Assembly (NCBI GenBank): GCA_010093605.1
Contig: MU004184.1
Location: 1,383,897 to 1,447,896 of the forward strand
Direction of reading: 5' to 3'
DNA length: 64,000 nt
DNA from: Lophium mytilinum
Taxonomy: Eukaryota; Ascomycota; Dothideomycetes; Mytilinidiales; Mytilinidiaceae
This document shows positions 45,966 to 56,619 of this stretch, piece by piece. The notes beneath the pieces are model-generated. The model did no database searches, was not told the DNA's origin, and saw only the letters and a program-made list of their open reading frames with translations. The position numbers and the translations under genes are program-made. Numbering within the stretch: the stretch's first letter is position 1; each line of letters begins with the position of its first letter.

Positions 45966-48509
45966 TTAGTCCCCGCCAGCGCTAAGATCAGCGGAGAAGT
46001 CTCTGCGAATAGTCAAGTCCTCGAAATTTTCCTGGTTGGTGATGACCAGCCCCTTTTCGTTTGCTAAATGTAGTAGACAAATGAAGCAATACGAGGTTGA
46101 GATATCCGCCATAGCTTGCTTGGGGTATACAGATTGAAGCCCGTTGATCACATCAGTGAACTTCAGAGTCGCGTCGTCGGGTGTGATAATGGTTTCTGGA
46201 GCGGCTTTGGTAGGAGTAGATGTTTGATCCGACGTCGTCTGCATCTCATTAGATTGGAACTTGTTGTAGGTAGTATCTTTAAACTTACGTCCTTGAAGCC
46301 AATGCCGCGCCATAGCTCCTCTTTCAACCGCCGCACGTCGACCTTCTTTGCTACCCGCGCGTACTGGACGTACTCCGGCCGTAATCGCCGGCTCTGTGTG
46401 ACAAGCTGTGCTCCGAACGCGCCATCCTGCTGGGTGCCGAGCACGCCATCCATGGCGATGGGACCTGCGTCCATGCCTTCTAATGCGGGCGAGAAATGCT
46501 CACGAGCATCGGCGAAATCGTCATCGTCGTCGTCCATGCCACCTGGCATGTCCAGCGCGTCATCGTTGAAGAAGTCGGCGTTGTAGTTCCCTTCAGCGCC
46601 CTCCTCTCCCGGCGCCATAGGATCGGGATTATTCTCCGCGTTCGCCCAATACGCCTCGTCGACTTCTTCGGTTGGGGGTTTCGCCTGCTGCGTGCCGTTC
46701 CCAGCTTTTCTAGAGCCCATGCGGGCCTTTGGCTTGAGGAAAAGCCGAAGTAGCTGACGCGAGTTGAAGTGCTTGTCGTCTGGTAGAAGGTTCCTCGTTT
46801 TCGATTTCCACTGTGCTTTGGGCATAGAGATCGTTGAGTTTGTGGTTGCTGGGGTGTACAGAGCGTCCGCGACGGGCTGAGAGAGAGGTGCTAGGAAATC
46901 CAGTTCAAAGGGCTCCTTTTCTTTCCGCTTCGTCGGTGTAGTTGTTTTGGCAATATCTTTTATCCTCCTAATGCGCCAATGCTCAGGGCCAGCCCAATTC
47001 TTCTGTAGAGCTTGGTCAAAGTAGTTTAGTATGTTCTCTTGTTCGTCTCCTTTGCCATGCTGAAGTGAAATTCCGTATTGCGCGCTTCCAGTCTCAAAAG
47101 CCCCCACCTCACCATTCCCTTCTTCATCCCCGTTGCCCAAGCCCATGGTATGCACACGCATCTGAGGTTCTAGTGCGGCTTCTCTTGCCCATGCCTCTCC
47201 TCCTTCGCCAAAGCCGGCATCAGCAGGGATGTCGAAACCACCGAGTCCGCCATCGTCATCATCGTCGAACCCCATCGCGTTGTCCTCATCCAGTAGAATT
47301 CCAGAGCGGTCTCCTTCTGGTTCCGCATTGTCCTTATCTTGCCTCCAGTCCTCCGGAGCTCTGAGGAAAGGTAGGTCTAAGGAACCGCTTGGGTCGCCAA
47401 GGTCGAGGTTTTTGAGAGACGGGCATATGTCTTGCTCATCTAGCCGTGCTAAGTCAGGGAAGTATTTCGAAGCAAGGCCGGATATGTCGATGTCGACGTT
47501 CCGTTCCTCCTCAGGCTGGGCTTCTGGTGTTTCTGATGTTTCGAGAGAGAGACTTTCTTCGCGTTCCTTGGCAGACGCGTCTTGGACATCGTCACTGCTA
47601 TCGAAGACTATCCGCCCCTGGGAATCGATAGCAAGGTGGTTGAGTAAGAGTCCCTTGGCACCACCCTCGTCAAAATCCGCGGAAGCTTTTTTGAACAGGG
47701 GGTCGACAGAGAACTCCAGTTCCATCTTTTTCAACTGCAACTGGGCGAATCCTGTCGCAAGAGTAGCCTCTGACGACCTTTGTGCCCGCTTCTTCCTCTT
47801 TTTTGTGCCGTCCTCGTTCTCCTCTTCCTCATCATCGCCCTCGCCGTCTCCGTCCTGGTCTGCGTTGTCCCCGCGCTTTTTCTTGTTCCCGCTGTCTGCT
47901 AGGCCACTCAATAGTTTGCCCGTCTCGGTTGCAACGCTGTCTACTCGACTGGTATAAATCTTGACGCAGCCATCCAGGGTGCAACTGGCCCGCTGGAAAT
48001 TGACGCCGTCCCCCTCTTTGAGTAGTGACATGTCGTGAAAATAATCTATGAGCGCAAAATTCCAAGAGTTCGCTGCATTAATTTTCTAGCACCATCATTA
48101 GCCCTCACGATCTAGTCTCGGCCCAACGAGTCTGGGGACTTACATTGTCCGTTGCCATCTTCATCCACTCCTCAAAGTTTGCGAGGATTGGCCCGCGTTT
48201 CATGGGAGTTACGGCATTTCCACCAACGCGTGGCATCCGGTCTTCATCGTCCAGCGGTGTGTGCGGACTGCCTCCCGCGGCCAGGGAGAGTCTTTTCCGG
48301 ATCGGGGTCGCGGCGGCTTTGATCGAATTGAGCTGTGCTTCGTGGAGCACCTGCCGCGAGTGCATGCGGTTCGCTTTCTCCTGGCGATCATCGTTGAGGG
48401 GAATTCTGAGAGTTTGTTTAGTGGTGAGAATAGAGGGGCTCGCGGAGAGAACTCACTTCATGGGCGATTGGATCGCTGCCACGGAATACCTGTCGCGCGC
48501 ACGCGGCAT
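45966..48509 (-). CDS. BRN1: Condensin complex subunit 2 (Barren/CAP-H kleisin)
   Basis: Four exons, complement(48457-48509, 48144-48405, 46289-48085, 45966-46238), give 794 residues. The protein is the kleisin that links the SMC heads of condensin and is needed for mitotic chromosome compaction. Exon 2 carries FEEWMKMATDN, and joining it to KINAANSWNFALIDYFHDMS gives the conserved Barren N-terminal motif. KIYTSRVDSVATETGKLLSGL follows. Then come acidic linkers with FDPLF-like pieces, and YVQYARVAKKVDVRRLKEELWRGI near the C-terminus is the winged-helix part that contacts the SMC head. An acidic, poly-Asp segment (GGMDDDDDDFADAREHFSP) lies before it. The final intron has two in-frame acceptors nine bases apart; I chose CAG over GAG. 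It is divergent from the exchanger gene. Confidence 0.94.
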
Positions 48510-49051
48510 TCTGTCACGGTGTATATTATGTCGAAATGGGGTTAAAAGGCTCAGCGTGGTGGCGTGGCGTGGAAAGACGGCGATGCGGTTGTCAATCAAC
48601 ACAGTAAACAAACGAACGTTCGCGCTAGAGAAGCCATCACGTGACCGTTTTGCTGACTACCACTTTGGCAACGAAATCACTGCGGGGGACTTTATTGTCT
48701 CCGTGCTTCTTTAAACAGATAGCATTATTGTGTTCTTATCAAGAGTACTATCATTTTCCTGAGCTTGCTCTCCATTAGAAATCTATTCTCCTTATAGGCC
48801 CTTTGTCCCTGCATCCGTCTCGGCTCCGCAACCTTGGCCTCGGTCTGTCTCCGCTTTCCGCCAAGGGTCCAGCTGTTCCAAGGTTCCTTGGAAAGCAGAA
48901 AGTGCCCCCCTGGTGGCTGTGCGCCGCCGTCAGATAGTCTCGCCACGAGAGCTTCCCTGACGTACTATCTCCCTGCCAACATGCATCGTCACCCTATGTC
49001 TTTTGTGCCTTTTAGATCCTCTGTTCACAATCTTTACTCCACAATGCCACT
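48510..49051. other. Divergent promoter region, BRN1 / Na-Ca exchanger
   Basis: These 540 bp hold both promoters. An upstream open frame at its right end is annotated separately. Nothing else is evident. Confidence 0.5.
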
Positions 49052-49055
49052 ATGA
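48981..49055 (+). promoter_or_regulatory. Upstream open reading frame overlapping the exchanger start codon
   Basis: ATG at 48981 (context CCAACATGC) opens a 24-codon frame whose TGA (49053-49055) overlaps the main ATG at 49052 in the form ATGA, in a different frame. It contains two further in-frame ATGs. If included in the mRNA leader, it would force leaky scanning or termination-reinitiation at the main start. Whether it is transcribed is not shown by sequence. Confidence 0.4.
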
Positions 49056-52000
49056 GGCGCCTCTCCAATCCCGTACCTTCCTTGCGCCGGCCGGCTACCA
49101 CCTCTACGCTCCGGCGCCCAAAGTACTCTGCGCGACCGTTTGTGCTCAGTATACTAGCCATTGTTACTCTCACTCTCCTCAGCGTTGCCGCGCAGAAATG
49201 GGGTCGCGACACTGGCCTTGGTCATGGCAGGCTTCAGTCGCGACAGCTTGCGATCCTGTCTCCGGACAATCTAGAAGTAGACTCTCCCGATGCGCTCCAA
49301 TTAACACCAAAGCTAATTGAGCTCTAATTACAGTGCCGCCTTGTACACGATGCCCCCGATAAATGCGACTTTGTAAGAGCAAACTGCCCGGATGAAGAAG
49401 CCGGAATCGTCTCATACCTCACTCTTTACTATTGCCGCCTGCCGAACTTGAAACCCCTCACGTTCATAATCCTTACCCTATGGCTCTCTCTGCTTTTTAG
49501 CACGATTGGAATCGCCGCGAGCGATTTCTTCTGTGTCAATCTCAGCACAATTTCATCCCTTCTTGGCATGAGCGAGAGCATGGCCGGTGTCACTTTCCTA
49601 GCTTTTGGGAACGGAAGCCCAGACGTCTTCTCTACATTCGCGGCAATGAGTACAAACAGTGGCAGTCTAGCAGTGGGAGAGCTGATGGGCGCCGCGGGCT
49701 TCATAACGGCCGTTGTCGCAGGGTCTATGGCTCTGGTCAGGCCCTTCAAAGTTGCACGGAGAAGCTTTGTTCGTGACGTTGGCTTCTTCATCGTCGCTGC
49801 AAGCTTTAGCATGGTCTTTCTCTGGGATGGAAAGCTTTACTTCTGGGAGTGTGCCACGATGGTTGGCTTCTATGTCTTTTATGTGGTCACAGTCATGGTG
49901 TGGCACTGGTGGCTCGGCAGGAGACGGGCACGCAGGCAACGGACTGCAACGATGAGAAGTCAATATGTCCTACCTGGGGGAGACGAGGAAGAAGTGCAGG
50001 AAGCCTATCAGGACGATGAAGATGGCCCGGCTGGCGATGCCCGAACCCCCCAGCGCGGCCTTTCGGCGGACGACTTCTCCGCATTGGAACGTGCTGATGA
50101 TGAAGACTCCTTAGAGCTTGATGACGATGATGGAGAAGAAGTACGCGAAAGATGGCTTGGGGAACTGAACAGCAACATGCGATTGAGCAGGCCGCGTATG
50201 GGCGAACGTCGAAACACACAGACACCAATACGTCCCAGCTTGGTGGGTGCATTGGAGTTCCGCGCTGTGCTGTCCTCTCTGAAGAAGTCCCGGAACATGC
50301 AAACTATTCCGATACACCTTCGACGATATTCAGACGATCCTACTTTTACTACTGCGCAGCAACAAGACCTCCTATCCACGCCCTCAGACCCAGCTTCACG
50401 TCCACCATACGCAGTAACAGATGTGGGTTCAGACGAGTCGCCTGGAGTTTCTAGACCGAGTGCAGCCATCAGGAACGTCGGTGTGAATCGTACTCGAGCT
50501 GTCTCTACAAATGACGTTGACAACGCTCTCCTGGATCCCAGTACTCTTCAACGAGGAGCTGTACCAAGTTTTGACCTTCTTGGGCCGTTACCTGAAGATG
50601 ATCGTGGCTCGACGCATTCACACCTCGACCGAGCGCCATCACCAAGCTTCTCCGTTTCCCCGCCACCATCTAACCGTGGATCACAGGCTACGAGTCCAGC
50701 TCCCCCACAAGTAAAGGTCTCGCTACCAAACACTCTGGCGCCGCCTGTTCCGGGTGCTCCCGGGCTTCAGCCAATACGCCTTGGCGTTCCCAGTCCGACA
50801 TCACCAGATCCTAATCTACATCCTGGGCCTCGCCGTTACCCCAAGCTTAACATCCCCGGAGCATCGCCACCGTCTCCATTTCCAGCATACTTTGACCGTT
50901 CGCCTTCAAGTTACACTTCCTCTAGAGCACCTAGCTTGCGACTTCCACCAGCTAGCCTCTCTCCCGAGTCGATATTGCACCATGGTGATTTTGCCCATTC
51001 CGATCAAGACGAGAAACCTCTGAAATGGTGGCCCTACAAGGTGTTACCTCCTCCGCAGGTCCTAATGTCTACTCTCTTCCCGACGCTGTACAACTGGTCA
51101 GATAAAAACATATGGGAGAGGATGTTAGGCATCGTTGCCGCGCCCAGTGTGTTTCTACTGACAATCACCCTACCTGTGGTCGAAGCAGAGAGGGACGAGG
51201 AGGACTCTGCAGGTCCCCCAAACCTTAGCTTACCGCACAGCGTGACTTCAGCGACTGGAAACGGCGCTAGCTTCAGCCGAAGTACTATCACAATCCTGCC
51301 GCCCGACAGCCCAGCGTCAACTGACGCGGCGATACTCAATGGTGACGGTCATGGTCCCGAAACGAACGGAGGCCGAAGGAGTAGCAAGGGTCAAGCAAAG
51401 CAAGGAATCTCTACTGAGTCAACAGAGCACCACCATCTGCACCTCCACCATGCGGAACCAGTGCTTCTTTCTCCCACCAACCCTCGCATCCTGCAATCCC
51501 CCGAGCAACTGCCAATGGATGGCAACACCTCGCCTGAGCCAAAGCAGTGGAACCGTTGGCTGGTTATCTTGCAAGCTTTCACAGCTCCTTACTTCATCGT
51601 GCTGATTGTTTGGGCCAACACCTCCCTCGACTCACCGCAGGCTCTTGTGATGCCAACGCTATACTCCCTCATTGTCTCATTGGTTCTGCTCGCTATCATC
51701 CTTACCACGACAACGCCCACCCGGCCACCACGATGGAGAACAGTGCTGTGCTTCCTGGGGTTCGCGGTAGCTATATCTTGGATCAGCAGTATTGCCAACG
51801 AGGTGGTGGGCGTTCTCAAGACACTGGGTGTGGTTCTCAACATGAGCGATGCGATTCTGGGGCTGACCATCTTCGCCGTCGGCAACTCACTCGGCGATCT
51901 CGTGGCGGACATCACCGTGGCGCGACTCGGGTTTCCGGTGATGGCACTGTCGGCGTGTTTCGGGGGCCCGATGCTCAACATTCTGCTGGGCATCGGCATC

Positions 52001-52276
52001 AGCGGGTGCTATATGACGCTCAAAGGCGGGAAGCACGACCAGAAGAAACACCCGGGCCACCCGCTGAAGATGAAGCCATACCATGTGGACGTGAGCACCA
52101 CGCTGGTTATTTCTGGGATAACGCTGCTGGTCACTCTGGTTGGGCTCCTGGTAGCGGTCCCAATGCGGAAGTGGAAGATGGATAAGATGATTGGATGGGG
52201 GCTGGTTATCTTATGGACGCTCAGCACAGTGGGGAATGTCATAGTAGAGATTTTCGGCTGGGGCAACGACAGCTGA
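49052..52276 (+). CDS. Sodium/calcium exchanger-type cation transporter
   Basis: Exons 49052-49276 and 49334-52276 give 1055 residues. The 57-nt intron (GTAGAC...TTACAG) joins NLE to CRLVHDAPDKCDFVRANCPD, a Cys-rich luminal segment conserved in fungal members. An N-terminal membrane anchor (residues 30-48) precedes it. The first exchanger domain has the alpha-1 repeat MAGVTFLAFGNGSPDVFSTF and about five helices. A disordered, acidic, Ser/Pro-rich loop of about 450 residues follows. The second domain has the alpha-2 repeat SDAILGLTIFAVGNSLGDLV and GFPVMALSACFGGPMLN. This architecture matches the Na_Ca_ex (PF01699) family related to yeast YDL206W, a putative Ca or Na/Ca exchanger of an internal membrane. 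Ion specificity is unproven. Confidence 0.94.
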
Positions 52277-53918
52277 GGACGCAATGCAGCGATTCTTGCT
52301 TCTGGGGGGACTGCTCAGTGAATTGGATATACCCATCGCCGGCGTTTCGGGTGGCTTTTCATAGCGCGTACATATAATGCATGGATGGTCCTGGGTTTGA
52401 GGCCAGCAAGTGTCTAGGAAACGCTGAGCTGTTCACGTTTTGAAGGCTGAGTGAGGCGCGCGAAGGTTCCAGCACTCTTGAATTGACCGCGCTGCCACAC
52501 ACGTGTCTGCTAAAGAGATCATCCCGGCTCCGCCTTGGGGCTCCAATTCATTCGATAGCAAGCTCCCACGGCCGCGGATTGGGCACCGAATGTTGGGCTT
52601 TCGTCCCGGCCCGGTCATCGAGGCTCTGTCCAGGCGTCCTGCAGCTGGCAGCTGGCAATCGCAAGCGTCTCGATTGGCTAGATTGGAGGTTTTAGCGCCG
52701 TAGCGTCTCTCTCGCGGTCGCCCAGAGGCTGCCACGTAGTAGGGTTGTAGAGTGACTTGCTGCCCGAAAACTACACAGGATCCATACGCGACCGTCGACG
52801 AGAATGCCAGGGCATCACTGTGCCACGGCCCGCAGCGTGCTGAAAATAGGGCGGTGACTCCCAGCGCTTCGACAGTTTCGCGAGGCCATAAATACAGAGA
52901 AGAAGGCTGGAAAGCGCTTCAAATAATACCCAACTCAATCGTGTCCGCAGCTGTCATTCTGGCCTGCATATCTCATCCTCACGACCGCTTTTTCTGCACA
53001 TCTTGCTGCTAGCCCACCGAAACAGCTAAATGTTCCAATCAGACCAGAGAGTTTACTGTTATCTAATTCGCCGGAGAGGTCGTCGCAAGCCCTGAAATCC
53101 TTGCATTGTTGACTGCATGCCCCGACCTTCGCCCACAACAACTCACCATCCCCGAGGAGACTAGACGGATTGTTACAATCCCACAGCACTCGCCAGCACC
53201 CTTCCTCAAACACCACCCAAACATCATCACTCAATCCACACTCAGCCCCCGCCGGACCGGCCTGCCTGTTCCTCTGCAGCCGCATTGCCGACCTTTGACG
53301 CCAGACATATATGACAGCAGGGGAGTCCCCGCATCAGCCAATACACCACCCTTTCGCGCTGTCCCCGATCGTCATATCCACACAACCAAGGCTGCACCCA
53401 ATCCCCCAGGCCCCGTTTCTCTCGCCGCCCAAAGTCCAATTCCAGCCGTCGTCTGCCAACCCGAACCGCTCTTCGTGCCGATCCAGGAGCCAGGACAAAC
53501 TTGACAGGCTGCCTCAATCGCGATTTGCGTCAGCACCTGCTCAAACAGCCTCCAGACACGGCCGAGCCACACAGCGATCCCGCCCTACCGCACTCTCGAG
53601 ACAACCCCCCTATCGGCCTAAGCCATAAGATATACCCCCGAGGCCTCGCCCCTCTCTCCCCGCGCCTGAGTGAGCCCTACAACTCTCTCACCAACACGAC
53701 TACGACCTCTCGTTTGCAAGACGCAGCCCCCTCGCCGCAAACACCCTCCGCCTGCCACTCGTCCTGCAGTCCTGCGCTGCGCCCCTCCACACCAACGCCG
53801 GCCCGCGCCGCCTGTGCAGCATCCCTCGAGTACCGTCGTCTCGCTCAAGGTTATCGCATCTCGCCCTCTCTCTGGTAGAAAGGGTTGAGTGCGATAATTC
53901 CTTGCACCACACAGCTCC
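52277..53918. other. Intergenic region and long CT/CA-rich leader
   Basis: 52.3-53.1 kb holds nothing I recognise. From about 53.1 kb the plus strand becomes strongly C-rich with CCA/CCC runs. Several overlapping open frames arise from this bias without ATG starts or family motifs. I read the last 600 bp as leader or promoter of the following gene. Confidence 0.5.
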
Positions 53919-56619
53919 ATGCCGTTAGTCGTTGCCCTTCCTAACCGTCCGCCTGCTTCTCGCGCTGCTTCTCGTCCTGCTTCACGTCCTGCTTTGAATC
54001 CCCGCCGGTCGCTTTCGCGCCGTCCCCCTGTTTCGCGCCGCGCTGCTTCTTCTTCGTCTGGTGCCAGCCCGCCGCCCACGACCACCGTCATCACCTCCAC
54101 CATGGGCCAAGGCAATACTGACGTCTTGCTCTCTTTTAGGAGAAACATCACAGTCAACCACTCGACTGGCTCCGAGCAGAATTCCTATTCCGACGAGGAA
54201 GATTCCTCTGGCGTCCAGGTGTCGGCGCATTCTGGCAGCCACGACGAATACACCGACTCAGCCGAGGAGGAGGAAGAAGAAGAAGACTGGGACTACATAG
54301 AGGACGAGATCGAGCCGTCCGACTCTGCGTCGCGCCCACGAGCACCGCCAAAGCAGCACCGCTCCGTCCCGCAACCCGCGCCTCGTCCCCCGCCTGCCCC
54401 CCGTGCCCGATCCCATCGCGCTCCCGCCCGAGACCCACCCGTCCGCCATAGGTCCGCCAGGTCCTCCAGGTCCTCGAGCAGACATCCCCGAGAGAAGGAG
54501 CCGAGGCAGCGACATAGGCGGCCCGAGTCCGTCCACTCTGACAGCCTGGACGGCCACGACGACTATCCGGGCTACGCCCGTGGCGGCCACCAACCTCACC
54601 CAAGCCAGCAATGGGCTCACGTACAGCAGCAGCAGCCGCCTCCCAGCGGCTATGCGCCCAGTTTAATGTCGGGTGCGGGTGGTCCTCCGTATAATCCCTT
54701 CACTAATGGAATGGCACCGCCTGGCAACTCGTTGGTTCCCTTCTCTCAGGGGGGCGATCCTTACGGCGGCTATGGTCCGAACCCGTTCGCATCGCCGCCT
54801 CCTCTTGCACCCAATGCAAACCCATTTGCTCCAGCTGGCGGCGTTGGCGCAAATGGTGGTTATTTCCCTCCTCCGGATGGACAGCGCCCAGGCAGGGGAG
54901 GACACCGGAACTCGATGCCACCAATGCCTCCTGGGAATGAAATGATGCCATTTGGCGCCAATGGCTACTATCCCTACGGTGCTCCGCCTTACGGAATGCC
55001 TAATGGGATGCCTCCTGGGATGCCTCCTGGGATGCAGGGGATGCCCGGGATGCAGGGAATGCCTGGGATGATGAATGGTATGCCAAATCCATACTTCTAC
55101 CAGCAGCCACCCACCCACACGCCCACGCCACCTCCGAAACGATCCACACCAGGAGCCGAAGCTCCCCCTCCACCACCTCCCCCGCCTCCCCCTCCTCCTC
55201 CACCGCCGCCGCCTCCGCCTCCACCACCGGGTCCGCCAGAGCCCACCCCGGACGATCTCCGACTTAAGAAGATCGAAGCTATTCTTAGGGGCCAACTCGA
55301 GGAAGAAGACAAGAAGGCCGAGGACCAGCGGTTTAACAAGCTAGAACAGCTTCTTATTGCTCAGCATGAAGCTCGCGTGCAGAAAGATGCTGATAAGAAG
55401 CAGGCTGCCGCGGATGCTGCCGCAAAAGCTGCAGACGCGAAAAAGAAAGGGGATGAAGACAAATTGGCAAAACTGGAGAAACTCATCCTCGCTCAGAAGG
55501 ATGAGCAACTGAAGAGGGAAGCGGCAGCTGATGCGGCACGCAAGGCGGAAAAGGCGGAGGCCGAATCAAAGGCAGCTAAGGATGCAGCCGACAAGAAGGC
55601 AGCTGCAGAAGCTGCAGCGAAGCTCCTAGACGCGGCGAAAAAGGCTCGTGAAGAAGCCGAAGCCAAAGCTGCGAAGGAAGCTGAGGAAACGAAGGCGGCG
55701 CACGACAAGGCACTTGCTGAGGCAAAGGCAGCTGCAGAAGAGCTCGAGAAGGGCAAGAAAGCGGCGGAAGAAGCGGCGAAAGCAGCAGCAGACGCACTGG
55801 CGCCAAAGCCAGAAGCACCCAAGGCCCCGATCAAGTTTAAAGATGCTGTTGGCCGTAAATTCAGCTTCCCGTGGCATTTATGTAAAACTTGGAAGGTAAG
55901 TCTGAGACTCTAGCTGCAGACATCACACGCATCCGTTACTAATTTCGATTTTGCAGGGAATGGAAGAGCTGATCAAACAAGCATTCCTCCACGTGGATGT
56001 GATCGGCCCGCACGTTCACGATGGCCACTACGATCTTGTAGGCCCTGATGGCGAGATCATCCTTCCACAAGTCTGGGAGACTATGATCCAACCCGACTGG
56101 GCGATTACTATGCACATGTGGCCAATGCCAGAGCCGCCGCCACCACCACCTCCACCGCCTCCCCCAGAGCCAGTACATCATGGGCACCACTTCGACCCGA
56201 ATATGATCATGCTTCCGCCGCCGCCGCCCGTCAAGAAACCCAAGAAGGGCACCAAGAATCCCCACAAGCAGCACCACGGCATGCCCGCTGGCATGGGAAT
56301 GGCTCCTCCACCGCCACCTCCCCCGCCTCCCCCACCACCGCCCATGCCCATGGGAGGACCCGAAGTCGTCATCGTCAACGGGCCGCCTCCACCGCCTCCT
56401 CCTCCACCGATGATGCCAGGCCAAGACATGGTTGTTGTCAATCACCATCCGCGGCCGGCGAAAAAGAAACCGCCTTTAACACCATTCCTTAGATGGACGG
56501 CCGGCGGAGCGGGGCGCAGCCAGTCTTTAAAAGGGGTAAAAAAACCTGATGGCTCTAGTCCTACCGCTTCTACGCCTTCACCTCCCGCGAATGCGGAGGG
56601 TGGGTGCGTTGTTATGTGA
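53919..56619 (+). CDS. Pro-rich coiled-coil protein with ubiquitin-like domain and C-terminal CaaX box
   Basis: Exons 53919-55895 and 55957-56619 give 879 residues with the first ATG. In order there are: a Ser/Pro/Arg-rich N-terminus; an acidic stretch (EEEEEEEDWDYIEDEIEPSD); a Gly/Met/Pro-rich region with GMPPGMPPGMQGMPGM; a run of more than 20 prolines near residue 425; and an Ala/Lys/Glu coiled coil of about 190 residues. Then comes a fungal ubiquitin-like domain (FKDAVGRKFSFPWHLCKTWK joined to GMEELIKQAFLHVDVIGPHV and LVGPDGEIILPQVWE; PF22893 type). Two more polyproline runs follow. The last residues, GGCVVM, form a CaaX box expected to be farnesylated. The start is uncertain. ATG at 54102 (CACCATGGG) would begin MGQGNT, a possible myristoylation site. 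Alternatively a GTTAGT donor at 53924 could splice to the CTTTTAG ending at 54140. Function unknown; inferred membrane-tethered scaffold. Confidence 0.85.

Noticed and set aside
47229-47957. Ser-rich open frame on the plus strand
   Set aside because: It mirrors the Asp/Glu-rich region of the condensin subunit on the opposite strand.
53106-53878. Overlapping Pro/Ser/His-rich open frames upstream of the CaaX protein
   Set aside because: They follow from the C-rich composition of a probable leader; no ATG-initiated frame with conserved motifs is present.
54663-55295. Trp/Arg/Gly-rich open frame on the minus strand
   Set aside because: It is the complement of proline and methionine codons in the CaaX protein gene.
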